A stretch of DNA of 24,063 nucleotides from NCBI GenBank assembly GCA_964588795.1, contig CAZPQN010000033.1, positions 1 through 24,063 on the forward strand. The letters run 5' to 3'. Under the pieces are notes generated by a model. The model ran no database searches, had not been told where the DNA came from, and worked only from the letters and a program-made list of their open reading frames with translations. The DNA comes from CAZPQN01 sp964588795. Lineage in GTDB: Bacteria; Fidelibacterota; UBA2242. A program made the position numbers and the translations under genes. Below, piece by piece: positions 1-7,055 of this stretch; within the stretch, counting starts at the first letter, position 1, and each line of letters begins with the position of its first letter.

Positions 1-45
1 GAGCAACCGGAAGCGTTCCGGGCACGGATGCAGAAGGCGCTTTAA
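1..45 (+). CDS. C-terminal fragment of an unidentified plus-strand gene
   Basis: Frame 1 reads 14 sense codons ending in the peptide RARMQKAL and a TAA stop at 43-45. The reading frame is open to the window edge, and the sequence is helical and basic, as expected of a protein C-terminus. It would be convergent with the minus-strand gene ending at 249. Too little is visible to name a family, and a chance open frame of this length cannot be excluded. Confidence 0.35.
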   Translation, partial: EQPEAFRARMQKAL

Positions 46-248
46 GCGGCTCCAGCATAAATCTGCGTTTTTCGTGGAAAACTGCACTATGCACATTGCA
101 GAAGCCGCAAATATTGCCATGCACGAGCGGTAGAATCAGATTCCGGTTAGCGTACCCGCCCGTGCTTTGCCCGCGCATAAATTCGCCGCTTAGTAAACCG
201 CCCCTTCCCTGCAGTCGGTGCTGAAACAGGCATTTTTCAGCAGCTCAT
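46..248. other. Intergenic stretch without a recognisable gene
   Basis: This 203-bp gap lies between two convergent reading frames. I see no supported gene on either strand. It contains an interrupted inverted repeat, GCGGCT at 46-51 against AGCCGC at 103-108, and nested between these arms CTGCA/TGCAG at 92-96 and 97-102. A cleaner hairpin at 219-242 is listed separately. The repeats may act as terminators for one or both converging genes. Confidence 0.4.
219..242. terminator. 8-bp perfect hairpin downstream of the DUF1858 gene
   Basis: TGCTGAAA (219-226) and TTTCAGCA (235-242) are perfect inverted repeats around an 8-nt loop. The hairpin lies 7 nt beyond the stop of the minus-strand gene at 249. 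There is no convincing T-run after the stem on either strand, so a canonical intrinsic terminator is uncertain. It may instead protect the 3' end of the mRNA. Confidence 0.35.
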
Positions 249-800
249 TCAGGTAATTTTATCAGGATTCTCACTACCTCCTGTTTCCCGATAGAAGTAA
301 GTGCGGAATTCCGCGTCCTGTGCTTTGCTCCACGCAGTGTAACCGGCCGCGCGGACTTTGTCAATCAGCGGAGCCGGCAGAAAAGCGGTTATGATTTCGA
401 AGATTTGGCCGGGGGAGATAATCCTGAGTTCCTGCAGGACTCGTTCCAGTGGCATCTGTCCGGCATCGAGGAGCGGGCGAATATCGAGAGTCCGGGCGAT
501 GCGCTCCGCCGCGAACCATGTTGGCGGTTGCGGTGAAATATAATCAGTGGCGCCCGTTTCGGCTGAATAACGGTCTTGTCCCACCCTTGCGCGCAATTGA
601 TTGACCAGCGTCATCACCGGCAGATGGCCGATGTTCGCGGCTTGCTGGAGTGAAACGACCTTAGCGATCGTACGGCGTAGGACAGGATTGTGCAATTTCC
701 GGAATTCCGGCGCCAGCTCGATCAGCGGTTCTTCCAACTGCGGATAATGCTCCAAAAGATCGGCAATCCTGGTTTGGGGCGTGATGAGCAGAGGCGGCAT
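249..800 (-). CDS. DUF1858-DUF2249 domain protein
   Basis: This 183-aa soluble protein has an N-terminal DUF1858-like part (about residues 3-65, beginning with the pattern ITPQTRIADLLEHYP) like the N-terminal domain of ScdA/RIC-type proteins. A proline-rich linker follows, then a DUF2249-like part (about 100-170, with LDIRPLLDAGQMPLERVL). Both domains occur in anaerobes and denitrifiers near hemerythrin, nitric-oxide and redox-stress genes; no enzymatic activity is established. The start lies 6 nt beyond the stop of the DUF438 gene, so the two are almost certainly cotranscribed. The Shine-Dalgarno is poor, suggesting translational coupling. No cysteines are present, so it does not itself carry an Fe-S site. 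Confidence 0.8.
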   Translation of the reverse strand: MPPLLITPQTRIADLLEHYPQLEEPLIELAPEFRKLHNPVLRRTIAKVVSLQQAANIGHLPVMTLVNQLRARVGQDRYSAETGATDYISPQPPTWFAAERIARTLDIRPLLDAGQMPLERVLQELRIISPGQIFEIITAFLPAPLIDKVRAAGYTAWSKAQDAEFRTYFYRETGGSENPDKIT

Positions 801-806
801 GGCCGA

Positions 807-2042
807 TTACTTTTTAGGCTTGTACGACAAGAGCCGCTGTTCGCCCTGCAACTGGCGCAGGTCGGTCAGGTCTTGCGAGACCTCGAGCGTGCCTAAATAA
901 TTGCCGGCGGCATCGCGTAATGCAAAATACTCGATATGCACAAAGCGTCCTTTCAACTCGATCCAGAACGGAGCATTATCGGCCTTGCCGCTTTTGAAAT
1001 CGTGCAGAATTTGCTCGACCATATGGACGCTGGCCGGTGGATGACAATTGCGGACATCGCGTCCAAGAATGGCGCGACTGCGGGCAAAGATACGGTGTGC
1101 GCCTTCGGAGAACCAACGCACTTTATCGTCCTTGTCCACGAAGGTCATGTCAACGGGGATGCTGTTCAGCAGAGTGGTCAATTCCGGCAAAGTGAATTTG
1201 CCACTGGGCAGTTGGATGAAGTCAGTAGTGGGTTGTGATTCGGTAGTCATTTTTTTCTCCTGTGGTTGCCATAAAATGGGTGGTTCATATAGACAATAGC
1301 CAATAGACGATGTTTGCTCCTGGATTTCCAACCATTCCTGGTCGCTGAGTTTATCCATCGCCATGGGAAACATGATTTCGTTTTCTTTCATCGTCATATC
1401 GAGGATCGCCCGAGCGGCAGGCTGGAGGACGAATTTGAGCAGGCTTTCGATTTCCGCGTGAGTGAATGGGCCGTGAGCGGCCAATCCTTCGCCGGCCACT
1501 TTTAATAGTCTGCGGGTCTCGTCGTGTTTACCCCACATGACTTTGGGCGGACCGGTGATATCCTTTTTCTCTAAATAGGGAAACAGCAAATATTCTTTGC
1601 GGCGATAGTGTTTATCGACTTCGGGCAAGCGCTGAAAAATCGCCTTGAGGGATTCGAAATAGCCGGGCAGCGCATCGGTTGCGATCTGCGGAAGTTGCCG
1701 AGCGAGTGCCTGAAATTCCTCGACTACCCTAACGAGAGCGGCGTTTTCCTGTCGCATTACTTCCAATGGGTGACCGGCTGGAATCGGCTTCGCTCCGGCT
1801 TGGTCAATCTTGCCGTCCAGCACTTGCGTGTGAATATCGCACAGTTTGAGCACTTCCTCAGTCGGCAGACCTTCGTTGATGAGTTCCTGCTCGGCTTCGA
1901 CCACCATCGAGTAGGGAACCGATTTCAGGGCGCTGGTCAATTGCTGACGTACAAACGCTGGGGCACCGCCGTCATGCAGTTGGCGGATCATGTGTTTGAG
2001 CAGTTCTTTCTGTGCCTGGGAATTGCTGATTACTTCGCTCAT
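807..2042 (-). CDS. DUF438 / hemerythrin HHE / PAS protein
   Basis: The 411-aa protein shows three regions. Residues 1-85 are a DUF438 helical domain. Residues 90-235 are a hemerythrin-like bundle with candidate diiron ligands His91, His145, Glu150, His173 and Glu222 (KENE). Residues 280-400 are a PAS domain with the family signature NCHPPASVH (332-340) and the terminal QDLTDLRQLQGEQRLL. The full-length match to the DUF438 family is clear. Known PAS and hemerythrin partners suggest sensing of oxygen, nitric oxide or redox state in the cytoplasm, but the ligand is inferred. The ATG has a GAAGG Shine-Dalgarno 6 nt upstream and a credible promoter at 2069-2097. It leads a two-gene unit with the DUF1858-DUF2249 gene. 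Confidence 0.85.
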   Translation of the reverse strand: MSEVISNSQAQKELLKHMIRQLHDGGAPAFVRQQLTSALKSVPYSMVVEAEQELINEGLPTEEVLKLCDIHTQVLDGKIDQAGAKPIPAGHPLEVMRQENAALVRVVEEFQALARQLPQIATDALPGYFESLKAIFQRLPEVDKHYRRKEYLLFPYLEKKDITGPPKVMWGKHDETRRLLKVAGEGLAAHGPFTHAEIESLLKFVLQPAARAILDMTMKENEIMFPMAMDKLSDQEWLEIQEQTSSIGYCLYEPPILWQPQEKKMTTESQPTTDFIQLPSGKFTLPELTTLLNSIPVDMTFVDKDDKVRWFSEGAHRIFARSRAILGRDVRNCHPPASVHMVEQILHDFKSGKADNAPFWIELKGRFVHIEYFALRDAAGNYLGTLEVSQDLTDLRQLQGEQRLLSYKPKK

Positions 2043-2068
2043 CGTATACCTTCAGTATTACCGAGTCA

Positions 2069-2097
2069 ATTTTACATCTTTGGAAGGTGAAAATCAA
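2069..2097 (-). promoter_or_regulatory. Promoter for the DUF438-DUF1858 unit
   Basis: On the minus strand TTGATT (2092-2097) and TAAAAT (2069-2074) are separated by 17 bp, a near-consensus sigma-70-type arrangement. The -10 lies about 27 nt upstream of the ATG at 2042. Confidence 0.6.
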
Positions 2098-2102
2098 TTG
2101 GT

Positions 2103-2111
2103 TGCTATAAT
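2103..2111 (+). promoter_or_regulatory. Extended -10 promoter for the EamA transporter
   Basis: The plus strand carries TGCTATAAT, a perfect -10 hexamer (2106-2111) preceded by the extended TGn motif. No good -35 is seen at the expected distance. It points toward the gene starting at 2196 and lies back to back with the DUF438 promoter, making a divergent control region. The inferred leader is about 75 nt. Confidence 0.5.
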
Positions 2112-2195
2112 TTCGGCTGTACGACTACGCAGGAATGTTTTGGCACTTCGCGGGTCCGCCTTTAAATTTGCGGCGAAAACGGAGAATCCAAACCG

Positions 2196-3056
2196 ATGTG
2201 GTATTGCATTGCATTGTTATCCGGTTTGCTGATGGCGACCGCAGATGCCTTTTCCAAAAAGGAAAGCGCACGAACCTCAGCGATCGGCATCGCCTGGGTG
2301 CGCGAGGCGTATGCCCTGCCATTACTCCTGCCCCTGTTTTTTTTCATCGAAATCCCGGCACTGGATACGATATTCTGGCTGGCGCTAGGTGCCTGCGTAC
2401 TGCTGGACATGCTGACGACTTTTCTCTACATGCGGGCACTGCAGATCGCACCGCTATCGCTGACAATTCCCTACTTGGGATTAACGCCGCTGTTTCTGCT
2501 GATTATTCCAAGCGTAGTGTTGGGCGAAAACCTCAGCGCCATCGGTATTGTGGGTGTGGTACTGGTAGCGCTTGGGACATACTTACTGCAGATCGGTCGT
2601 ATTCGTGAAGGCTGGTTGCAGCCGTGGTTGGCGGTTTTTAAAAACAAAGGTTCACTGTACATGTTGATCGTAGCATTGTGTTATGCGGTGACCGCCACGC
2701 TGGGCAAGCTCGCGATCCAGCATTCTTCCCCGCTGTTCTTTACCGCGGTTTATTTTCTGCTGTTAGCGGCGGGGTTGACCCCCTTTGCCCTCCGGAGTGG
2801 GCAATGGAAAATGCGCACGCTGATCGCTCACCCTGGTAGCTATTTACGTATTGGTTTGACAATGGGTTTGATGGCAGTCTGCCATTTTACTGCCATCAAT
2901 CGCATTCCTGTTGCTTATATGATCTCGATTAAACGGCTCAGCCTGATTTTTGCGATTCTGTACGGCTGGCTATGGTTCGGGGAAAGCGACATCCGTCACC
3001 GTCTAACAGGCGGGCTGATCATTCTCGCCGGTGCGACCTGTATCGCTTTTGCGTGA
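2196..3056 (+). CDS. EamA/DMT-family inner-membrane transporter
   Basis: This 286-aa, very hydrophobic protein has about ten predicted transmembrane segments in two homologous halves of five helices. The first half is about residues 1-135 and the second about 150-286, each ending in a conserved EamA-type signature (GIVGVVLVALGTYLLQ in the first, GGLIILAGATCIAF in the second). This is the normal length and layout of drug/metabolite transporters, which export or import small metabolites such as amino acids. The substrate cannot be predicted. Translation starts at an ATG with GGAG about 11 nt upstream. It is the only complete plus-strand gene in the window and is convergent with the CARF gene; the spacer is 84 bp. 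Confidence 0.88.
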   Translation: MWYCIALLSGLLMATADAFSKKESARTSAIGIAWVREAYALPLLLPLFFFIEIPALDTIFWLALGACVLLDMLTTFLYMRALQIAPLSLTIPYLGLTPLFLLIIPSVVLGENLSAIGIVGVVLVALGTYLLQIGRIREGWLQPWLAVFKNKGSLYMLIVALCYAVTATLGKLAIQHSSPLFFTAVYFLLLAAGLTPFALRSGQWKMRTLIAHPGSYLRIGLTMGLMAVCHFTAINRIPVAYMISIKRLSLIFAILYGWLWFGESDIRHRLTGGLIILAGATCIAFA

Positions 3057-3072
3057 TCGAAAATCGATATCC

Positions 3073-3101
3073 ATTGAAAAATCATCACCGGACTTTTCAA
3101 T
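3073..3101. terminator. AT-rich inverted repeat between convergent genes
   Basis: ATTGAAAA (3073-3080) and TTTTCAAT (3094-3101) form a perfect 8-bp inverted repeat with a 13-nt loop, 17 nt after the transporter stop. Because the arms are A- and T-rich, the structure could act weakly in either direction as a shared terminator. The low GC content of the stem makes it tentative. Confidence 0.35.
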
Positions 3102-3140
3102 CACCTGCATCCTGGGCGAGCATCCTGCTGAGTAATCAGT

Positions 3141-4223
3141 TTAAATGGAGAAATTGGTGATTTTGTGACCGGTAAGCAGTTCGAGTCCGGAGCTCCGCGC
3201 CCGTTCGGTAAACCCGCGATGCGGGTAATGGGACATGAAAATATAGCCACGTGCATTCAGGAGCCTGACCGTCTCACTGACAGCCTGCAACTCAAAAAAA
3301 GATTCCTTGGTAACCGGGTAGGAAAAGCACTGAAATACAAAGCACTGGCACCCCCGCATCATGGCGATGTCCAACAAGGATTCCGCCCGCGATTGTTCCG
3401 GTAAGGAGTCGCGGGAAAGTTTGATATTCAGCCGCACATCGTCGTACTGACTGCGATGCAGACGTAAAAAGACCAGCTCCCTCAACCAGCCGCCATTGAG
3501 AAAGTACTCGCCGGGGTCATCGTGAATTTCGATATTCTTCAGGTTTTCCGCTAACCCCCAGCGGAAATGCCAGCGTTTACCTTCAGGCTCATAACTGACA
3601 TTGAAGCGGTGCCCGCCATGTTCGAGTTTCCAATGTACCTCCGGTCGGGGATCGGAGAGAGCGTTCCACTCCGCGCGACACTTCTCGATGAACGGAACCG
3701 TGCGTTCCAAGTTATTTCCGATGTAAAAGGTCAGGTTACTGCGTTTGCCGATTTCCGGGTCGAAGCGAGTCCCCGATTCCATCTTGATACCGTGCAAGGC
3801 AATGTACTCATTGACGGTCAGGTTGAACTGAAACGTCTTGTACTCACCGGTGCTGATGTCAATCAACCGGTTATGGTCGCAGTCCAGAGCGATCACCTTT
3901 TTACCGGCGGCTTTGAAAATTTCACTGGCGATGAGAGCCTGCAGACGGGTACCGCCGCTGACATTGAGCTGGACTTCGTGCTCGGGATAGTCTTTCAGAA
4001 TTTTCTCGCACTGCTGATGAAAGCCTTCCAGGTCTATCGGGCGAATTTCCCGGCTTTCGAAGGATACCGTCATCTGATTGGACAGGGCGCTTTCGATCAT
4101 GGACACGACCTGTTTCTGGGCTGGAGTGCGTAACCACACGATCGCGTCCGGCTTTTTCAGCACGGCACTCAAATAGCCTGTCATCGGTCTATCATCTACC
4201 AGACATACTTCCAGTAACGGCAT
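3141..4223 (-). CDS. Card1/Can2-like (DUF1887) CARF protein with degenerate nuclease motif
   Basis: The 360-aa protein matches the DUF1887/Card1 layout. An N-terminal CARF-like Rossmann domain (about 1-140) includes NVSGGTRLQALIAS (87-100), whose GGT(K/R) loop contacts cyclic oligoadenylate in the family. A middle segment is followed by a C-terminal PD-(D/E)xK-like domain starting with FLNGGWLREL (241-250). In active Card1 a D and an ExK motif form the metal site. Here Asp285 is kept, but the ECK position reads Gln298-Cys299-Phe300, so cleavage is probably lost or altered. Length is close to the usual 370-385 aa. No cas gene or repeat array lies nearby. It is a single-gene unit, convergent with the transporter, with its own promoter at 4273-4300. 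Family assignment is by motif recognition only. Confidence 0.75.
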   Translation of the reverse strand: MPLLEVCLVDDRPMTGYLSAVLKKPDAIVWLRTPAQKQVVSMIESALSNQMTVSFESREIRPIDLEGFHQQCEKILKDYPEHEVQLNVSGGTRLQALIASEIFKAAGKKVIALDCDHNRLIDISTGEYKTFQFNLTVNEYIALHGIKMESGTRFDPEIGKRSNLTFYIGNNLERTVPFIEKCRAEWNALSDPRPEVHWKLEHGGHRFNVSYEPEGKRWHFRWGLAENLKNIEIHDDPGEYFLNGGWLRELVFLRLHRSQYDDVRLNIKLSRDSLPEQSRAESLLDIAMMRGCQCFVFQCFSYPVTKESFFELQAVSETVRLLNARGYIFMSHYPHRGFTERARSSGLELLTGHKITNFSI

Positions 4224-4263
4224 ACTTTTACCCCATTAACTACCATTTGAAAAATCCCAATTC

Positions 4264-4306
4264 CGGGTATTGAATTTAATAATTAATTTGTGTTATGCAA
4301 TACCCG
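4264..4306 (-). promoter_or_regulatory. Probable promoter of the CARF gene bracketed by a 9-bp inverted repeat
   Basis: Read on the minus strand, arm CGGGTATTG (4306-4298) and arm CAATACCCG (4272-4264) are perfect inverted repeats separated by 25 nt. The spacer carries TTGCAT (4295-4300, overlapping the first arm) and TAAATT (4273-4278, abutting the second arm) with 16-bp spacing, a plausible -35/-10 pair. The start site would fall in the second arm, about 40 nt before the ATG. The layout suits a repressor operator or a structured 5' end. The regulator is unknown. Confidence 0.5.
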
Positions 4307-4362
4307 ATATCCAATAGAGAGCTCCCTGCCAACTCCCGGGCAGTAGTAGGGTTTCAAGGTTT

Positions 4363-4388
4363 AGTCCGGAATTACGGGAATCCGGACT
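4363..4388. repeat. 8-bp perfect inverted repeat
   Basis: AGTCCGGA (4363-4370) and TCCGGACT (4381-4388) flank a 10-nt loop. The repeat lies just beyond the GC-rich hairpin that follows the kamA-like gene. It may be a second terminator stem or a protein-binding palindrome. Confidence 0.45.
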
Positions 4389-4401
4389 GTTTAAAATCGA
4401 A

Positions 4402-4420
4402 CCCGTGCGAAAAGCGCGGG
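4402..4420 (-). terminator. Terminator of the ATP-grasp/GNAT/KamA operon
   Basis: On the minus strand CCCGCGC (4420-4414) and GCACGGG (4408-4402) form a 7-bp stem with one C-A mismatch and a TTTTC loop, followed by TTCGATTTT. It starts 2 nt after the stop codon of the kamA-like gene. The T-run is interrupted, so efficiency is uncertain. Confidence 0.55.
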
Positions 4421-4422
4421 CT

Positions 4423-5541
4423 TTAATTCATATGCAAATCGGGTTCGGTGGCGAAGATTTCGCTCATTACCTTTTTGACAGGAGCTTTCTTGCGATTCTT
4501 GGCACCGACCTGCCGATAGCGATAGGTTTTACCCTGGTAATTTTGCATGACGATTTCATCGTCACTGATTTTCTTGACGTATTCCGGTAGCAGCGGGATT
4601 TTACCGCCCCCGCCCGGCGCATCAATCACAAAATGCGGAATTGCCAGCCCGGAGGTCCAGCCGCGCAGGGCTTTGATGAGCTCCAATCCTTTCTCGACCC
4701 GGGTTCGGAAATGTTCGGTTCCAAATACCAAATCGGTCTGGTAGATGTAATATGGTTTTACACGCGCAATCAGTAATTTTTGCATGAGCTTTTTCATGAC
4801 CTCAGGCGTATCGTTGATGCCTTTAAGTAGGACCGTCTGGTTGCCCAAAGGAATGCCGGCGTCAGCGAGTTTACCCAGCGCGCTGATGGCTTCCGCAGTC
4901 AGTTCATCGGGATGATTAAAATGCACATTCATGTAGAGCGGGTGATATTTGCGCAGAATTCGCACCAGTCTGGTGGTGATTCTCTGGGGTAAAAAGCAGG
5001 GCACACGCGAACCGATACGGATGATTTCGACATGGGATATTTTGCGCAGACTGGCCAGGATGTACTCGATTGCGCGGTCCGACAGCATCAGCGGATCACC
5101 GCCGGATACGATGACATCGCGAATTTCCGGATGAGTGCGGATATATTGTAACCCTTCTTCAATGTGCGCGGCGCTGATTTTTTCCGGATTGCCGACTTTG
5201 CGTTTCCGGGTGCAGAAGCGACAATAGGCGGCACACTCATGGGATACGAGAAACAGACAGCGATCCGGATAGCGATGCACGATACTGCGTACCGGCGAAT
5301 CCTGATCTTCCTGGAGGGGATCCGCAAGCAATTCATCATCCTGCAACTCGGCTTTATCGGGTACGACCTGGCGATACAGCGGATCGCCTTTAGCCTTGAT
5401 CAGCGATAAGTAATAGGGATTGATCTTGACCAGAAACATTTTATCCAATCCCGCGAGCTCTTCCGGCGGAACATGCAAGGCCTGGGCAATTTGTCCGACC
5501 GTTGTCAGGCTCTGTTTACTTAATTTGCGCCATTTTTCCAT
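4423..5541 (-). CDS. kamA: KamA-family radical SAM aminomutase, lysine 2,3-aminomutase-like
   Basis: The family uses S-adenosylmethionine, a [4Fe-4S] cluster and pyridoxal phosphate to move the alpha-amino group of lysine to the beta carbon, giving beta-lysine. In this 372-aa protein the radical SAM CxxxCxxC motif is Cys103, Cys107 and Cys110. The SGGDP glycine motif is at 146-150. The PLP-binding lysine is Lys314 in APGGGGK. Asp270 (YQTD) and Asp307 (VIDAPG) occupy the positions of Asp293 and Asp330 that bind the lysine side chain in the clostridial enzyme, at the same spacing from the PLP lysine; glutamate aminomutases lack this pair. It is the last gene of the operon, 25 nt after the GNAT stop. 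An AGGAG lies 12 nt before the ATG. Lysine specificity is inferred, not shown. Confidence 0.85.
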   Translation of the reverse strand: MEKWRKLSKQSLTTVGQIAQALHVPPEELAGLDKMFLVKINPYYLSLIKAKGDPLYRQVVPDKAELQDDELLADPLQEDQDSPVRSIVHRYPDRCLFLVSHECAAYCRFCTRKRKVGNPEKISAAHIEEGLQYIRTHPEIRDVIVSGGDPLMLSDRAIEYILASLRKISHVEIIRIGSRVPCFLPQRITTRLVRILRKYHPLYMNVHFNHPDELTAEAISALGKLADAGIPLGNQTVLLKGINDTPEVMKKLMQKLLIARVKPYYIYQTDLVFGTEHFRTRVEKGLELIKALRGWTSGLAIPHFVIDAPGGGGKIPLLPEYVKKISDDEIVMQNYQGKTYRYRQVGAKNRKKAPVKKVMSEIFATEPDLHMN

Positions 5542-5566
5542 GGTGACGACATTCTCCTTTATAGGA

Positions 5567-6049
5567 TTATTGATTCAAATATTTGACATAAATCAGGCGA
5601 TCATCACCGAGCCGGTAAAAATCCTTAATCTGGGCGATGACACTGTAGTTGTTTTTTAAATAAAACTTACGGGTGAGGTAATACTTGTCCTGCGACGAGG
5701 TTTCGATGATGATCAAGCGACCGTGGCAGGAACGGACGTATTGCTCGGCATGGTGCAGTAAGGCTTGGCCCAACCCCTGACCCTGCAAACTGGGTTCGAT
5801 GGCCATCCAGTAAAAGTCAAAAGTGCCCTCGGTTGCCGGTGTGGGACCGATGCAGATATAGCCGCAGACTGCGTCTTCAGCATTGACGCTGACATAGATT
5901 AGATAATCCTTCTGATCCGGACGCTTGAGCACAATGTCAATCAACTCCGTCGCCACCGCTATTTCCGCGTCACTGAACATTTTGGTGGCTTCGATGATTT
6001 TCAGGATTGCCGGACGATCTTTGGCTAAAATGTTACGTATTGTGTACAT
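5567..6049 (-). CDS. GNAT-family N-acetyltransferase
   Basis: The 160-aa protein has the GNAT fold pattern: strand FDFYWMAIEP (77-86), the acetyl-CoA pyrophosphate loop QGQGLGQALL (89-98), then IIIETSSQ (113-120) and a C-terminal TRKFYLKNNY motif typical of motif B. It should transfer an acyl group, usually acetyl, from CoA to an amine. It is shorter than the beta-lysine acetyltransferase AblB (about 270 aa), so orthology with AblB is not claimed, but its place next to a lysine aminomutase makes an amine of beta-lysine or of a ligase product an obvious candidate. Its ATG overlaps the preceding ligase by 17 nt, with GGAAG 4 nt upstream, indicating translational coupling. Confidence 0.85.
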   Translation of the reverse strand: MYTIRNILAKDRPAILKIIEATKMFSDAEIAVATELIDIVLKRPDQKDYLIYVSVNAEDAVCGYICIGPTPATEGTFDFYWMAIEPSLQGQGLGQALLHHAEQYVRSCHGRLIIIETSSQDKYYLTRKFYLKNNYSVIAQIKDFYRLGDDRLIYVKYLNQ

Positions 6050-7055
6050 GAGTCTTCCGTGTTAAGGCCTCGTGAACCAAGAAATCCGCGAAATGCTCGT
6101 AATCCATTCCGGCCGCTTTCAGGGCGCGAATATAACCGGCATCCGGAGATATATCTGGATTGGGATTATACTCCAGGACGAACAAATTTTCATTTTCATC
6201 CATACGGACATCAATCCGTCCGTAATCGCGACCCATCAGCAGGCGATAAACACGCAGGCCGAGGTCGCTCAGACGCTGATGCAAACCGACTGGTATTTTG
6301 GCGGGGCAAATCGGGGGTGTCTGTTTATAAAGTGGATGATCATTCAGCCATTTGGCTTCATAGCTGGTTATGGGATAAAACTTTTTTATGCGTTTAAAAC
6401 TAATTTCGGAGGGCGGCAAAACCTGCGGTTCATCGTTGCCTAAAACGGCAATATTAAATTCCCGTCCGGCGATGAATTTTTCTACCAAAATTGGCTGATC
6501 GTATTTTTCTAATAAATCACAGACAGTTTTCTGCAAATCCTCAAAATCATGAATGATCGAGTCTTGGGTGATACCGAGACTGCCATCTTCATGCGAGGGC
6601 TTGGCGATTAGAGGATATTCCAGCTCACATTGTTCCGGAACACCATCGTAGACTTCATATTCCGGAGTCAGCAGGCCGTGGGTGTGCAAGATGCGCTTGG
6701 TGAGCACCTTGTTCTGGGCCAAACCGAGGGTCAACGGCGTATTGCCGGTATAGGGGATTTCCATCAGTTCCCATAAACCGGCGACGTTCATTTCGTGGGT
6801 AGAGGTGTTCCGAAATCCTTCGCAGAGGTTGAAAATGACATCGGGCTGAAAAACCTTGATGTATTCGATGGCGCTCATCAGGTCATTAATCGGATACAAT
6901 TCGGCTATATGCCCGACGTTTAACAAGGCCTGTCGAATAGCCAGCGCCTCGTTTTCCACGGCAGCTTCGGAGATCGAGTCAATGTCAGGCGCGGCGAGCG
7001 GTTTGAAGTAGTTGAAGACTACCAGGATTTTCAATTTTTCCTGCGGAGTAGTCAT
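6033..7055 (-). CDS. ATP-grasp ligase, D-Ala-D-Ala ligase-like (second paralogue)
   Basis: ATP-grasp carboxylate-amine ligases activate a carboxylate as acyl phosphate and join it to an amine. With the start chosen here the protein has 340 aa. FNLCEG is at 75-80, YTGNTPL at 102-108, the ATP-binding loop KPSHEDGSLGI at 152-162, LVEKF at 190-194, RIDVRMD at 280-286 and the metal site LEYNPNPDISPDAG at 294-307. The end of the last motif, PNPDISPDAG, departs from the NTxPG of true Ddl, suggesting another substrate. A GTG at 7070 would add five residues; the ATG at 7055 gives a four-base ATGA overlap with the first ligase and is preferred. The pair sits in an operon with a GNAT and an aminomutase, not with murein genes. 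Confidence 0.82.
   Translation of the reverse strand: MTTPQEKLKILVVFNYFKPLAAPDIDSISEAAVENEALAIRQALLNVGHIAELYPINDLMSAIEYIKVFQPDVIFNLCEGFRNTSTHEMNVAGLWELMEIPYTGNTPLTLGLAQNKVLTKRILHTHGLLTPEYEVYDGVPEQCELEYPLIAKPSHEDGSLGITQDSIIHDFEDLQKTVCDLLEKYDQPILVEKFIAGREFNIAVLGNDEPQVLPPSEISFKRIKKFYPITSYEAKWLNDHPLYKQTPPICPAKIPVGLHQRLSDLGLRVYRLLMGRDYGRIDVRMDENENLFVLEYNPNPDISPDAGYIRALKAAGMDYEHFADFLVHEALTRKTHVHNT

Larger units (their letters stand above)
4224..4422. other. Hairpin-rich intergenic region
   Basis: This 199-bp spacer contains no gene. It holds, from left to right: a promoter bracketed by a 9-bp inverted repeat (4264-4306), an 8-bp inverted repeat (4363-4388) and a GC-rich hairpin next to the kamA-like stop (4402-4420). 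Together these separate the kamA operon from the CARF gene, which is transcribed in the same direction. Confidence 0.6.

Noticed and set aside
2135..2608. 157-codon plus-strand frame overlapping the EamA transporter
   Set aside because: It overlaps the transporter in a different frame, shows no domain or membrane pattern, and the transporter is a full-length recognisable protein.
3567..4133. 188-codon plus-strand frame opposite the CARF gene
   Set aside because: It is the antisense of a gene with recognisable family motifs and has no recognisable features or Shine-Dalgarno of its own.
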